A stretch of DNA of 64,000 nt, taken from contig NZ_CP022605.1 in the NCBI RefSeq assembly GCF_002278035.1, forward strand, positions 62,001-126,000. Direction: 5' to 3'. This document shows, piece after piece, positions 48,188 through 58,197 of the stretch. Numbering within the stretch: the first letter of the stretch is position 1; every line of letters begins with the position of its first letter. A program made the translations under genes and the position numbers. This DNA comes from Ochrobactrum quorumnocens (GTDB lineage: Bacteria; Pseudomonadota; Alphaproteobacteria; Rhizobiales; Rhizobiaceae). Below the pieces are notes generated by a model. It had not been told where the DNA came from and made no database searches. It was given only the letters and a program-made list of their open reading frames with translations.

Positions 48188-48946
48188 GTGGAGTCTCGCT
48201 TGAACGTTGTTCACGATCTTTTACTCGATAAGAGTGCGGGGCTCGGGCGAAACCTTGAGCGGCGTACCATTCGCGATGTGATCGCAGACAAGATCAGTGC
48301 TCTTATTGCTTCTGGATTGCTGAGTGTCGGTGATGAACTTCCGGGGGAAAGAGAGCTGGCGTCTGCACTTTCAGTCAGCCGTCAAACTGTTCGGGGTGCC
48401 ATCCAAATTTTGGCAGCGCGCGGTATTCTTGAGGTGGCTCAAGGCGCAAGAACGCGTGTGGCAACTATCGATATGGCGGGACTGTCTATTGGTATAACCT
48501 CACGCCTCAATGTCGATCTTTACGATGTGCATGCGGTTCACGCTGCACGCTTACTTGTCGAGCAGAAGATTGTCGGTGATGCGGCTGAACGCATCTCGAT
48601 TGACGCGCTCGAATTGTTGCATCGATCTCTTGATGCGCAGGCCAGTTGCATGGATGATCCAGTCCGTTTTCTTATCTGTGATCGGGAGTTTCACGTAACG
48701 ATATATCGCGAATGCGGAAACCCGCTCCTCGCTGATATTGTGACAGATCTTTACACTTACATGATGGAGCATCGTCGTCGCGCGATGGCGCAGCCGGGTG
48801 CAGTTGACGGAAGTTTTGCTGATCATCAGGTAATCCTGAGCGCGTTGGAAAAACGCGACCGGGTTGCCGCGATGGCAGCTTTTGCCGCGCATGAAGAACG
48901 AATTTATGTCTCTACAAAAAAATCTCTGGCCGCTGAAAATCGGTAG
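48188..48946 (+). CDS. GntR-family (FadR/FCD subfamily) transcriptional regulator
   Basis: This ~250-residue protein has an N-terminal winged helix (DVIADKISALIASGLLSVGDELPGERELASALSVSRQTVRGAI, split around residues 29-72) and a C-terminal FCD helical effector domain with the metal-type residues Asp-x3-His in CDREFH and two later His. The start may be GTG 48188 or TTG 48200; the latter has GGAG six bases upstream. It is followed by the tetronate genes after ~70 bases, so it is most likely their regulator. BioR is also a GntR protein and this gene is divergent from bioB, so BioR remains an alternative. Confidence 0.8.
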   Translation: MESRLNVVHDLLLDKSAGLGRNLERRTIRDVIADKISALIASGLLSVGDELPGERELASALSVSRQTVRGAIQILAARGILEVAQGARTRVATIDMAGLSIGITSRLNVDLYDVHAVHAARLLVEQKIVGDAAERISIDALELLHRSLDAQASCMDDPVRFLICDREFHVTIYRECGNPLLADIVTDLYTYMMEHRRRAMAQPGAVDGSFADHQVILSALEKRDRVAAMAAFAAHEERIYVSTKKSLAAENR

Positions 48947-49018
48947 CGATCAGCGGGCAATGGCGGTCCCAAATACCGCTAACGAACCGCGTTGAATTAA
49001 ATGAAAAAGGGCAACCGT

Positions 49019-49999
49019 ATGCATGTCTTGATTATTGGCGCGGCAGGAATGGTCGGGCGTAAACTTACCGAAGCAATCAGCCGTGATGGGGGTATTGAGG
49101 GAACCAAGATCGATGCTTTGACATTGGTGGACGTGATCACTCCTTCCGCCCCTGATGGATATTCCGGCAAGGTTAAGACCTATGCTGCGGATATTTCCGA
49201 TCCCGCAGTTGCAATCACCTTCGTTGCTGGTCGACCAGATGTCATATTTCATCTTGCAGCTATCGTATCGGGTGAAGCCGAGCTCGATTTCGACAAAGGT
49301 TATGCAATCAATCTTGATGGCACACGATATCTGTTCGAAGCTATTCGCAAACAGGGGGAAATCTCTCCATACAAACCGCGCGTGGTCTTCACATCGTCGA
49401 TTGCCGTCTTTGGAGCGCCCTTCCCAAAAAAAATCGATGACGAATTCTTTTTGACGCCGCGTACAAGCTATGGAACGCAGAAAGCAATCGGTGAGTTGCT
49501 GCTCGCAGATTATTCCCGCAAAGGCTTTCTGGATGGCATTGGTATCCGGTTACCTACGGTGTGCATTCGCCCGGGAAAACCGAATAAAGCGGCGTCCGGC
49601 TTCTTCTCCAATATCTTGCGGGAACCCCTCATCGGCAAAGAAGCCACTCTGCCCGTGAATGAAACTGTCAGGCATTGGCATGTCAGTCCTCGTCGTGCAG
49701 TTGGTTTTCTCCTGCATGCTGCAACGATTGATCTTGCGCGCCTCGGCCATCGCTGTGTTCTGAACATGCCGGGCCTTTCAGCAACGGTTGGTGAGCAGAT
49801 CGAAGCATTGCGAAGAGTTGCCGGTGACAAAGCCGTGGCGCTTATCCGTAAGGAACACGATCCGCTTATTGCGGAAATTGTTGATGGCTGGGCGCAAGAT
49901 TTTGATGCAAGTCGCGCGATCGAGTTGGGCTTTGTCGCGGATACATCGTTCGATGAAATCATCAAACTTCATATTGAAGATGAATTGAACCAGGGGTGA
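49019..49999 (+). CDS. denD: D-erythronate dehydrogenase-like SDR
   Basis: This is a 326-residue extended SDR. The Rossmann motif is IIGAAGMVGRKLTE near residues 4-17. The active site has FTSSIAVFG and the Tyr-x3-Lys pair in TSYGTQKAIGE. In published tetronate pathways DenD oxidises D-erythronate to 2-oxo-tetronate with NAD. The neighbours ltnD, otnK, otnC and otnI form the rest of that pathway, which supports the call. The ATG at 49019 begins the family sequence and has AAGGG upstream; an ATG six codons earlier is possible. Confidence 0.85.
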   Translation: MHVLIIGAAGMVGRKLTEAISRDGGIEGTKIDALTLVDVITPSAPDGYSGKVKTYAADISDPAVAITFVAGRPDVIFHLAAIVSGEAELDFDKGYAINLDGTRYLFEAIRKQGEISPYKPRVVFTSSIAVFGAPFPKKIDDEFFLTPRTSYGTQKAIGELLLADYSRKGFLDGIGIRLPTVCIRPGKPNKAASGFFSNILREPLIGKEATLPVNETVRHWHVSPRRAVGFLLHAATIDLARLGHRCVLNMPGLSATVGEQIEALRRVAGDKAVALIRKEHDPLIAEIVDGWAQDFDASRAIELGFVADTSFDEIIKLHIEDELNQG

Positions 50000-50005
50000 A
50001 ATGAC

Positions 50006-50911
50006 GTGAGGTCGGATAAGACAGTAACTGTAATCGGGCTTGGCTCCATGGGATTGGGTGCAGCCATGTCACTATTACGTGCGGGTTTTCATGTTAAAGG
50101 AGTGGATGTTCGTCAAGAGGTTTTACAACGTTTCGAGGCCGAGGGTGGCGAGGCGTTTTCAACTGCTGCCGAGGCAGGTTCAAGTGATGTCGTATTCGTC
50201 TTCGTCGTGAATTCTGATCAGGCAGAGGATGTCCTTTTCGGCACCCAAGGTGCGTTGGTAAACGCTGCTCAAGGCACAGTCTTTCTCTTGTGCGTAACTA
50301 TGGCGCCGAGCGTCACAGTCGAAATAGCAGCGCGCCTTCAAGCAGCCGGCATGCTGGTTATAGACGCACCAGTTTCAGGCGGCCACCAGAAGGCTCTCAC
50401 AGGCGAAATGACTGTGATGGGGTCTGGCTCAAAAGCGGCCTTTGACATTGCCGCGTCCAGTCTGGATGCAGTTGCTGGGAAGGTGTTTCGTCTCGGTGAA
50501 GAGCCCGGATTGGGATCGAAAGTCAAGATGATCAATCAGCTGTTGGCCGGCGTACATATCGCGGCAGCAGCAGAAGCTCTTACCCTAGCAGCCAAGGTTG
50601 GGTTGGACCTCGATACAGTATTCGACGTTATTCGTGTGTCGGCGGGTTCTTCGTGGATGTTCGAAAATCGCGGACCGCACATTGTAGAGGGTGATTACAC
50701 ACCACGTTCAGCGGTTAATATCTTTGTTAAGGATCTGGGCATCGTAACCTCCGAAGCTTTAGATGCTGGAGGATCTACACCATTAAGCCAAACAGCGCTG
50801 GAACTCTTCAATCAGGCCGCAGAGGCTGGGTTCGGACCGCAGGATGATGCAGCTGTAGCAAAGATTCTCGCCTTAAAAAGCGATGTAATCTTGCCAGGAA
50901 TGGCGGATTAG
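50006..50911 (+). CDS. ltnD: L-threonate dehydrogenase-like protein (3-hydroxyisobutyrate dehydrogenase family)
   Basis: This 301-residue beta-hydroxyacid dehydrogenase has VIGLGSMGLGAAMSL near residues 9-23 (NAD binding), DAPVSGGHQKALTGEMTVMGSG (substrate loop) and the catalytic Lys in SKVKMINQLLAGVH. With otnK/otnC/otnI neighbours it fits LtnD, which oxidises L-threonate to 2-oxo-tetronate. The start is a GTG at 50006, as the nearby ATG at 50001 runs straight into a stop. The next gene begins three bases after its stop. Confidence 0.85.
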   Translation: MRSDKTVTVIGLGSMGLGAAMSLLRAGFHVKGVDVRQEVLQRFEAEGGEAFSTAAEAGSSDVVFVFVVNSDQAEDVLFGTQGALVNAAQGTVFLLCVTMAPSVTVEIAARLQAAGMLVIDAPVSGGHQKALTGEMTVMGSGSKAAFDIAASSLDAVAGKVFRLGEEPGLGSKVKMINQLLAGVHIAAAAEALTLAAKVGLDLDTVFDVIRVSAGSSWMFENRGPHIVEGDYTPRSAVNIFVKDLGIVTSEALDAGGSTPLSQTALELFNQAAEAGFGPQDDAAVAKILALKSDVILPGMAD

Positions 50912-50914
50912 ACA

Positions 50915-52189
50915 ATGAGCATCGTTTTAGGCGCTATCGCTGACGACTTTACGGGGGCAACCGATCTGGCAGGTCTATTGGCGCGAAGCGGCTATCCGGT
51001 TTCTTTGCGTCTTGGATTGCCGACCGAAACCGAACCTGAAGACAACACCGCAGCGTTCGAAATTATCGCTCTTAAATGCCGTACAATTCCTCTAAATCAG
51101 GCTGTTGATCAGGCGCGATCTGCTTATTCGTGGCTTCGCGCTCGCGGCGCAAAACGCTTCTATTGGAAATATTGTTCGACCTTCGACAGCACAGAAAAAG
51201 GCAATATAGGCCCGATTTCAGAAGCACTCATGGCCGATATAGGCACGTCCCAGACAATCTACTGCCCCGCATTTCCAGAAAATGGTCGCAATGTTTTTAT
51301 GGGGCATCTCTTTGTGGGAGAAGCGCTGCTTAGCGAAAGCGCAATGAAAGATCATCCTTTGACGCCGATGCGAGACTCTAGTCTGGTCAGACTATTGTCG
51401 CTACAGGTTAATGGAAAAGTAGGCCTGATCAACCGGCTTACTGTCGCGCGTGGAGTGGATGTTCTCAAGGCCAAGTTGGAGGAACTCGCCGCTGAGGGTA
51501 TCGCACACGTTATTGTTGATGCCGTTGCCAATGATGATCTTTCAATTATCGCCGAAGCGTCACTTGATCTCCCATTGATAAGTGGAGGTAGCGCACTTGC
51601 TATGCCACTGCCAGCGCTTCTCGCTCACTCGGGTATGATCGACAAGACCACTGAAAGCGTACCTGAACCCCAAATACAGGAGGGGCAGATTGTGCTTTCA
51701 GGCAGTTGCTCTGCCATGACCCTTAAGCAGGTCGAACACTATCGCAATCAGGCAGCAAGTTATCAACTGGACCCAACGGTACTGGCTGAAAGAGGCATGG
51801 CGGATGCGCTCGGGTGGCTTCAAAAGCAGCCCGTTGAAAAGCCGAAACTGATTTATGCAAGCGCTGATCCCGCTTCCGTTCAAGAGGCGCAGTCGAAGCT
51901 TGGTGTTGAGCGGGCAGGTCAAATTGTTGAACAGGCCCTCGCCGAATTGGCGCTTGCTTCGTTCCAACTTGGAATACGTCGATTTGTGATCGCTGGAGGT
52001 GAAACATCGGGTGCTGTTGCTCAGTCGCTTGGAGTTTCAAAGCTCAGGGTGGGCAAAGAAATCGCGCCCGGCGTTCCCTGGACTTATGCGGTGATTAACG
52101 ATGAAACCGTTGCGCTCGCTCTTAAATCCGGAAATTTCGGAACCGCTTCATTCTTCTCCGAAGCGCTTCAGATGCTGGAGGTCGCATGA
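50915..52189 (+). CDS. otnK: 3-oxo-tetronate kinase
   Basis: This 424-residue protein of the DUF1537 four-carbon acid sugar kinase family opens with IADDFTGATDLAGLLARSGYP near residues 8-28. The C-terminal half has VIAGGETSGAVAQSLGV, the nucleotide-binding segment. It phosphorylates 3-oxo-tetronate at C4, preparing it for OtnC. It overlaps otnC by four bases. Length and motifs are typical. Confidence 0.88.
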   Translation: MSIVLGAIADDFTGATDLAGLLARSGYPVSLRLGLPTETEPEDNTAAFEIIALKCRTIPLNQAVDQARSAYSWLRARGAKRFYWKYCSTFDSTEKGNIGPISEALMADIGTSQTIYCPAFPENGRNVFMGHLFVGEALLSESAMKDHPLTPMRDSSLVRLLSLQVNGKVGLINRLTVARGVDVLKAKLEELAAEGIAHVIVDAVANDDLSIIAEASLDLPLISGGSALAMPLPALLAHSGMIDKTTESVPEPQIQEGQIVLSGSCSAMTLKQVEHYRNQAASYQLDPTVLAERGMADALGWLQKQPVEKPKLIYASADPASVQEAQSKLGVERAGQIVEQALAELALASFQLGIRRFVIAGGETSGAVAQSLGVSKLRVGKEIAPGVPWTYAVINDETVALALKSGNFGTASFFSEALQMLEVA

Positions 52190-52836
52190 GTGAAGAGGCA
52201 AAGTTGCGCGAGGATATCTGCCGATTGGCAAAATCGATGTTTGATCGCGGTTTAACGGGTGGATCGTCGGGGAATATTTCGGCTCGTCTTTCCGATGGGC
52301 GCTTGTTGGTGACACCGACCGGCAGCTCGTTTGGTGGGCTTGATCCTCAGAGACTGTCGCTGTTTAACGAGACAGGCATTTTGGTCGGTGGCGACCGCCC
52401 CACGAAAGAAATGCCACTTCACTCCGCATTCTACGAAACGCGCGGCGCCAAGGCCGGGGCAGTTGTACATCTGCATTCATGCCATTCGGTGGCCTTCTCA
52501 ATGCTACCAGGTATCGATTCCGATAACATGCTGCCTCCTCTGACGGCTTATTCGATCATGAAACTCGGCAAGGTTAAACTTCTGCCATATTTTATGCCAG
52601 GCGATCCAGCAACGGGTGATGCAATCCGCGGACTGGCTGGTAAGCGAAGTGCCGTTATGTTGGCCAATCACGGCCCTGTTGTTGCTTCGAAAGATCTGGA
52701 AGCCGCAGTTTACGCTATCGAGGAACTCGAAGAAACGGCCAAACTTGCTTTGTTGACCCACGGGCTGAAACCAAATCTCCTAACAGATGCGCAGATCAGT
52801 CAGATCGTGGAAAAATTTGATGTGGAGTGGGAATAG
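52186..52836 (+). CDS. otnC: 3-oxo-tetronate 4-phosphate decarboxylase (class II aldolase family)
   Basis: This is a 216-residue zinc-dependent class II aldolase-fold protein. GGSSGNISARLSDG binds phosphate, HLHSCHSVAFS supplies two metal-binding His, and ANHGPVVASKDLE a third. Within this operon it decarboxylates 3-oxo-tetronate 4-phosphate to dihydroxyacetone phosphate. It is coupled to otnK by an ATGA overlap. Fuculose/ribulose phosphate aldolase is the generic alternative, but context favours OtnC. Confidence 0.88.
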   Translation: MSEEAKLREDICRLAKSMFDRGLTGGSSGNISARLSDGRLLVTPTGSSFGGLDPQRLSLFNETGILVGGDRPTKEMPLHSAFYETRGAKAGAVVHLHSCHSVAFSMLPGIDSDNMLPPLTAYSIMKLGKVKLLPYFMPGDPATGDAIRGLAGKRSAVMLANHGPVVASKDLEAAVYAIEELEETAKLALLTHGLKPNLLTDAQISQIVEKFDVEWE

Positions 52837-52837
52837 T

Positions 52838-53602
52838 ATGGCGAAGTTCTCGGCCAATTTGGGTTTCTTGTGGCAGGGGTTGCCTCTTCCAGATGCTATA
52901 CATGCAGCCAAAAATGCTGGCTTTGATGCTGTGGAATGCCACTGGCCATATTCCTTTAATATCAGAGACATATCCGCCGCCCTTCGCGAGACTGGCTTAC
53001 CATTGTTGGGTCTCAACACCATTCGCGGCAACATAGAAGCGGGCGATAACGGTCTTACAGCAGTTGGAGGTCGCGAAAGCGAGGCGCGTGCTGCAATTGA
53101 TCAGGCCATCGCCTATGCCAGCGAACTTAAGGCACCCAATATACATGTCATGGCTGGACGTACACGAGGAGCGGAAGCCCATCGCACGTTTTTGAGCAAT
53201 CTCACCTATGCCTGCGAGCGCGCTTCTATTTACGGAATTACTATTCTGATCGAACCTTTAAATGAACGCGATGCGCCTGGATACTTTCTTAGAACCTCCG
53301 AGCAAGGCCTATCGATCATCGAAGAGCTCGGTCATGATAATCTGAAGCTCCTGTTTGATTGTTATCATATCCAGATCATGGAAGGTGATATCAGTAAGCG
53401 GCTTGAAGCTTTGTTGCCCCACATCGGCCATGTCCAGATAGCCTCGGTTCCCGATCGGGCAGAACCCGACCATGGTGAGTTAAACTACACGCATATTGTA
53501 AGTTGGCTCGATCAGCTTGGCTATCGAAGACCGATTGGGGCGGAATATCGTCCTGTAGCGTCCACCGTTGATGGGCTATCATGGATGCGCCTTTTTGAAT
53601 GA
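52838..53602 (+). CDS. otnI: 2-oxo-tetronate isomerase (hydroxypyruvate isomerase family)
   Basis: This is a 254-residue TIM-barrel isomerase. AKFSANLGFLWQGLPLPDAI at the N-terminus and IEPLNERDAPGYFLRT, LLFDCYHIQIMEGD, and GAEYRPVAST carry the metal-binding acidic and His residues of the Hyi family. It interconverts 2-oxo- and 3-oxo-tetronate, linking DenD/LtnD products to OtnK. The ATG at 52838 follows the otnC stop by one base. Confidence 0.87.
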   Translation: MAKFSANLGFLWQGLPLPDAIHAAKNAGFDAVECHWPYSFNIRDISAALRETGLPLLGLNTIRGNIEAGDNGLTAVGGRESEARAAIDQAIAYASELKAPNIHVMAGRTRGAEAHRTFLSNLTYACERASIYGITILIEPLNERDAPGYFLRTSEQGLSIIEELGHDNLKLLFDCYHIQIMEGDISKRLEALLPHIGHVQIASVPDRAEPDHGELNYTHIVSWLDQLGYRRPIGAEYRPVASTVDGLSWMRLFE

Positions 53603-53647
53603 AGCCAATAAACAGGTTCGAAACATAATCGAGGAGGGATGAGCGTA

Positions 53648-54424
53648 ATGAGTGACGGGTCAACTGCAGGAAAGAAGCCGATTGCACTTGTGACAGGTGG
53701 GGGAACGGGCGTCGGTCGCGCGATTGCAAAAGCGCTTGGCAATGCAGGGTATCAAGTCGTCATATCAGGTAGACGCGGCGAGGTTCTCGATAAAGCTGTT
53801 AAGGAACTCGCAGCGGATGCTGGTGGGCATTTCCACGCTTTGACAGCGGATGTAAGCAATCCTGTGTCAGTGCGCACTCTGTTTGATACGATCGAAAGTA
53901 AATTTGGGCGACTGGATCTGCTCATCAATAATGCTGGTACGCTGGTACCGGGTGTCCCTCTGGAAGAGATAAGTTTCGAGGACTGGAGTGCGATTGTGGG
54001 CGCTAACCTGACCGGTGCGTTTCTGTGTACACAGCAGGCATTTCGCATCATGAAAGCGCAAGAACCGCGTGGAGGCCGTATCATCAATAACGGATCAATT
54101 TCAGCGACGACCCCACGCCCAAACTCAGCGCCATACACTGCAACGAAACACGCAATCACTGGCCTGACGAAGTCGACAGCACTTGATGGCCGTAACTTTG
54201 ATATTGCTTGTGGGCAGATCGATATCGGTAACGCTGCAAGTGATATGACGCAGAAAATATCGACTGGTGTCATTCAGGCAAATGGATCTGTTGCTGCAGA
54301 ACCAACCATTGATCCGGTACATGTTGCGAATGCTGTGGTTTATATGGCGAGCCTACCTTTGGACGCCAATGTGTTGACCATGACGGTAATGGCAACCAAA
54401 ATGCCGCTTGTTGGGCGCGGTTAA
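53648..54424 (+). CDS. Classical short-chain dehydrogenase/reductase
   Basis: This is a 258-residue [18 protein letters not shown] near the N-terminus binds the cofactor, and GRRGE after the second strand suggests NADP or NAD. NNAG, the Ser of NNGSIS and the Tyr-x3-Lys pair in [13 protein letters not shown] complete the active site. AGGAGG ten bases before the ATG at 53648 decides the start over an ATG at 53639. Its place between the tetronate enzymes and their importer suggests oxidation of a related polyol or sugar acid, which is inferred. Confidence 0.82.
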   Translation: MSDGSTAGKKPIALVTGGGTGVGRAIAKALGNAGYQVVISGRRGEVLDKAVKELAADAGGHFHALTADVSNPVSVRTLFDTIESKFGRLDLLINNAGTLVPGVPLEEISFEDWSAIVGANLTGAFLCTQQAFRIMKAQEPRGGRIINNGSISATTPRPNSAPYTATKHAITGLTKSTALDGRNFDIACGQIDIGNAASDMTQKISTGVIQANGSVAAEPTIDPVHVANAVVYMASLPLDANVLTMTVMATKMPLVGRG

Positions 54425-54559
54425 TACTGACGCCTGCCACAAAGAAACGAAGGATCATAAAGGAGAGAAATAGCGAAGGTGTAAATGTCGGAAGTGAGGA
54501 GCTGGCATTTTCATTTTTACGAAATCATAAATCGTCGATCACACTCTGGGAGGATACGC

Positions 54560-55627
54560 ATGGCAGCTGTACAGTTCGCTGAGGTAATGAAATCTTTCGG
54601 TTCCTTTCCTGTTATCAAAGGCGTGAATATCGATATTGAAGATGGCGAATTCGTCATCCTTGTTGGCCCTTCGGGCTGCGGAAAATCAACCCTTTTGAGA
54701 ATGTTGGCCGGGCTGGAGAATATATCTGGTGGAGAGGTTCGCATTGGCGGAAAGACAGTAAATAACCTGCCGCCCAAGGAACGCGATATTGCTATGGTGT
54801 TCCAGAACTATGCCCTTTATCCCCATATGACAGTTGCCAATAATATGGCTTTCTCATTGATGCTCAATTCTGCGCCACAGGCCGAAATTGACAAGCGGGT
54901 GAGTTATGCGGCCGGTATTCTTGGTTTAACAAATCTTCTCGACAGATATCCGCGCCAGCTTTCCGGAGGACAACGCCAGCGTGTTGCAATGGGCCGTGCG
55001 ATTGTTCGTGATCCGCAGGTGTTCCTGTTCGATGAGCCGTTATCCAATCTCGATGCTAAGCTGCGTGTGGCTATGCGTGCAGAGATTAAGGAGTTACATC
55101 ATAGGCTTAAGACAACGACCGTCTATGTAACTCACGATCAGATTGAAGCGATGACAATGGCTGATAAGATCGTTGTCATGCATGACGGACGCGTTGAGCA
55201 GATTGGCTCCCCGTTGGACCTTTATGATAATCCGAACAATCTGTTTGTCGCGGGCTTTATCGGCTCGCCGGCAATGAATATGATCAAGGGCAAGCTCGCC
55301 CCTGAAGATCCAAAAGTATTTGTTGCTGAAGACGGTATGCGACTGCCACTTTCTCGCGTCTATCCGGGCGCAGTTGGTCGCGATCTTGTCTATGGGTTGC
55401 GTCCTGAGTATATCCGGCTTGATAGCGCAGGCATGCAGGTCCCAGTCGTCGTGATTGAACCAACCGGTTATGAAACGCATATCGTCGTGAATTTCGGCGG
55501 AACAGAAAATACATGTATTTTTCGCGAACGTGTCGATGTTCGGCCTGGCGAGATGATTTCAGTCTCAATTGACCCTGCAAATGTTCACCTGTTCGATGAA
55601 CAGGATGGAATGCGGCTGTCAGCCTGA
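54560..55627 (+). CDS. CUT1 ABC transporter ATP-binding protein (UgpC/MalK-like)
   Basis: This 355-residue ATPase has Walker [10 protein letters not shown] near residues 36-44, the Q-loop [13 protein letters not shown], signature [15 protein letters not shown], Walker [13 protein letters not shown] and the switch His in [12 protein letters not shown]. The last ~120 residues form the TOBE-type regulatory domain of carbohydrate importers ([10 protein letters not shown]). The ATG at 54560 with GGAGG upstream is preferred; the frame opens 25 codons earlier with unrelated sequence. It probably powers uptake of the sugar acid degraded by the upstream enzymes. Confidence 0.87.
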   Translation: MAAVQFAEVMKSFGSFPVIKGVNIDIEDGEFVILVGPSGCGKSTLLRMLAGLENISGGEVRIGGKTVNNLPPKERDIAMVFQNYALYPHMTVANNMAFSLMLNSAPQAEIDKRVSYAAGILGLTNLLDRYPRQLSGGQRQRVAMGRAIVRDPQVFLFDEPLSNLDAKLRVAMRAEIKELHHRLKTTTVYVTHDQIEAMTMADKIVVMHDGRVEQIGSPLDLYDNPNNLFVAGFIGSPAMNMIKGKLAPEDPKVFVAEDGMRLPLSRVYPGAVGRDLVYGLRPEYIRLDSAGMQVPVVVIEPTGYETHIVVNFGGTENTCIFRERVDVRPGEMISVSIDPANVHLFDEQDGMRLSA

Positions 55628-55761
55628 GTTTTATTCCGCGCACCAGAGGAGCCTTCGGTGTGTCGTTTCTGGGAAAGACGGATGTCACCAGATTTCTGCA
55701 TCCGCGGTTTGGGACAGCGGATGTGATCAATGAGAAGTCCCATCTTTGGAGGAGGAACATA

Positions 55762-57072
55762 ATGACTATCAGAAGAAGAACATTTCTTGCAGGAACAGCA
55801 AGCCTTGTTGGCGCTGCAGGTCTTTCCGGCCTCGGCTATTCCCCGGCTTTTGCTGCCGAACCTCAGTATAAACCCGAAGAAGGCGCTAGTCTTCGGCTCT
55901 TGCGCTGGACACCTTTCGTGAAAGGCGATGAAGAGAGCTGGCTTGCCAATACAAAGAAATTCAGCGATGCCACCGGTGTCGCAGTACGTATTGATAAGGA
56001 AAGCTGGGAAGATATTCGCCCCAAAGCAGCCGTAGCAGCCAATGTTGGGTCTGGCCCAGATATTGTCATGTGCTGGTTTGATGATGCCCATCAGTATCCT
56101 GACAAGCTCGTAGACCTCACGGAACTCGGCACATATCTAGATGGTAAATATGGCGGCTTTTATGATGGGCTCAAGGGATATGCTGTACGCGATGATAAAT
56201 TCATTGCCATGCCGTTGACTGCAATTGGAAATGCAATTGTTTATCGTGATAGCCATATGAAGGCGGCAGGTTTCAGTGAGTTTCCCAAAGACATAACGGG
56301 CTTCCTAGAGCTTTGCAAAGCAATGAAATCCAAAGGCACGCCAGCGGGCTTTCCGCATGGCAAAGCGGTCGGCGATGGTAACAATTATGCCCATTGGCTG
56401 CTTTGGAGCCACGGCGCACAAATGGTCAATGAAAAGGGCGAAATCACTATCAATTCGCCCGAAACACTCGCTGCATTGAACTATGCAAAAGAACTCTATG
56501 CCACTTTCATTCCTGGAACTGAAAGCTGGCTTGATATCAATAATAACCGCGCGTTTCTTGCGGGACAGGTTTCACTAACGGCCAATGGTGTTTCGATCTA
56601 CTATTCTGCGAAGAATGACCCAAAACTTGCTGAAATTGCTGAAGATATGCGCAGTACAAATTTCCCGATTGGACCTGTCGGGAAAAGTGTTGAACTACAT
56701 CAAACCAGCTCTTTGCTCTTGTTCAAACATACAAAATATCCAGAAGCTGCAAAAGCTTACCTCAAATTCATGATGGAAGCTGACCAGATGAATACATGGA
56801 TCAAAGAGTCGAGTGCCTATTGTTGCCAGCCACTCAAAGCGTTCGCTAACAATCCGGTTTGGACAGAAAATCCCATCCATGCGCCTTATGCCCGAGCGTC
56901 GGAAACCTTGCGGCCGAACGGATACGCTGGCCCACTGGGATATGCGTCGGCTGCAGTAATGGCTGATTATGTTCTGGTCGATATGTTTGCCTCTGCTGTA
57001 ACGGGAGCGGAAACACCCGAGGAGGCGATGGCAAGCGCGGAGAAGCGGGCGAACAGATACTATCGCGTGTGA
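55762..57072 (+). CDS. CUT1 ABC transporter substrate-binding protein with Tat-type signal
   Basis: This is a 436-residue family-1 solute-binding protein. The N-terminus TIRRRTFLAGTASLVGAAG has a twin-arginine motif and hydrophobic stretch, ending near PAFAAE, so export is probably by the Tat pathway. The mature protein has the long UgpB/MalE-like form (GPDIVMCWFDDAHQYPDKLVDLTEL, split). GGAGGAGG lies before the ATG at 55762. By context the ligand may be a tetronate or related polyol. A repeat sequence separates it from the permease genes. Confidence 0.84.
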   Translation: MTIRRRTFLAGTASLVGAAGLSGLGYSPAFAAEPQYKPEEGASLRLLRWTPFVKGDEESWLANTKKFSDATGVAVRIDKESWEDIRPKAAVAANVGSGPDIVMCWFDDAHQYPDKLVDLTELGTYLDGKYGGFYDGLKGYAVRDDKFIAMPLTAIGNAIVYRDSHMKAAGFSEFPKDITGFLELCKAMKSKGTPAGFPHGKAVGDGNNYAHWLLWSHGAQMVNEKGEITINSPETLAALNYAKELYATFIPGTESWLDINNNRAFLAGQVSLTANGVSIYYSAKNDPKLAEIAEDMRSTNFPIGPVGKSVELHQTSSLLLFKHTKYPEAAKAYLKFMMEADQMNTWIKESSAYCCQPLKAFANNPVWTENPIHAPYARASETLRPNGYAGPLGYASAAVMADYVLVDMFASAVTGAETPEEAMASAEKRANRYYRV

Positions 57073-57113
57073 TCCGCATTCATATGAGGCGTGGGCGAAA
57101 TCCTGCGCCTCTG

Positions 57114-57200
57114 TTTCGCAAAGAGCATTTGAGCCAAAATTGCGGAGCGGTTTTGTATTAGGAAAATGCTTAAAAGACAGATAGAGCGGTTCCAAAAGGC
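57114..57200. repeat. Rhizobiales-type intergenic repeat, degenerate copy
   Basis: Elements GAGCATTTGAGCCAAAA, GCGGAGCGGTTTTG, AGGAAAATGC and AGATAGAGCGGTTCC follow in the order I recall for a common Rhizobiales intergenic repeat. A related copy is at 35819-35910. It lies inside the operon between the binding-protein and permease genes, so it would be transcribed. Confidence 0.5.
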
Positions 57201-57241
57201 AATGCATTTGGAAGCATTCTAGTGTCCTGGAGGTGCAATCC

Positions 57242-58195
57242 ATGACGATGACGAATACAAAAGGCCCTGGAAGTGACGCCGCCCAACAAAGCCCGAGCCG
57301 ACCACGACTGAGTAATAATCGCGATGTGCTTGGATTCTTGTTCATGCTGCCTGCAGCAGTTTTTCTGCTGTGCTTCCTTACTTATCCACTTGGCCTGGGC
57401 GTTTGGCTGGGCTTCACCGACACTAAAATAGGACGCGACGGCATTTTTATTGGCCTCGAGAACTATGAGTTTCTCTGGGACGATAGTGTTTTCTGGCTCT
57501 CGGTGTTCAACACAGTTCTCTACACATTTGTCGCTTCTGTTCTCAAGTTTGGTTTGGGGCTTTGGCTTGCGCTGCTTTTGAACGAAAATCTGCCGATCAA
57601 ATCGTTTTTTCGTGCAATTGTACTGTTGCCGTGGGTGGTGCCGACCGTACTTTCAGCGCTCGCATTTTGGTGGATCTATGACGCACAGTTTTCCATCATA
57701 TCCTGGTCGCTCATACAGATCGGACTAATTGATCAGCCGATCAATTTTCTAGGCGATCCTACCAATGCGCGACTATCTGTCATCGCCGCCAATGTCTGGC
57801 GCGGCATTCCTTTCGTCGCGATCTCCCTCCTTGCAGGTCTGCAGACCATTCCAGCATCCCTGCAGGAAGCAGCCTCCCTTGACGGCGCATCAAGCTGGCA
57901 GCGTTTTCGTCACGTTACATTACCGATGCTGACACCGATCATCGCTGTGGTAATGACATTTTCCGTGCTGTTCACATTCACTGATTTTCAGCTCATCTAT
58001 GTTTTGACCAAGGGCGGACCGGTGAATGCGACGCATCTCATGGCCACCTTATCGTTTCAACGTGCAATTCCGGGCGGTCAGCTAGGCGAGGGCGCTGCGA
58101 TAGCAGTCGCAATGATACCGTTTTTGCTTGCTGCAATCATGTTCTCCTTCTTCGGTTTGCAACGCCGCAAATGGCAACAAGGCGGGGGTGACTGA
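57242..58195 (+). CDS. CUT1 ABC transporter permease (UgpA/MalF-like)
   Basis: This 317-residue protein has about six membrane segments after a polar ~30-residue N-terminus. The EAA loop is EAASLDGASSWQRFRHVTLPM. WGVG-type elements VVLLPWVVPTVLSALAFWWIYD fit MalF/UgpA permeases. GGAGG eight bases before the ATG at 57242 fixes the start. It forms a heterodimer with the next permease, two bases downstream. Confidence 0.86.
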   Translation: MTMTNTKGPGSDAAQQSPSRPRLSNNRDVLGFLFMLPAAVFLLCFLTYPLGLGVWLGFTDTKIGRDGIFIGLENYEFLWDDSVFWLSVFNTVLYTFVASVLKFGLGLWLALLLNENLPIKSFFRAIVLLPWVVPTVLSALAFWWIYDAQFSIISWSLIQIGLIDQPINFLGDPTNARLSVIAANVWRGIPFVAISLLAGLQTIPASLQEAASLDGASSWQRFRHVTLPMLTPIIAVVMTFSVLFTFTDFQLIYVLTKGGPVNATHLMATLSFQRAIPGGQLGEGAAIAVAMIPFLLAAIMFSFFGLQRRKWQQGGGD

Positions 58196-58197
58196 AA

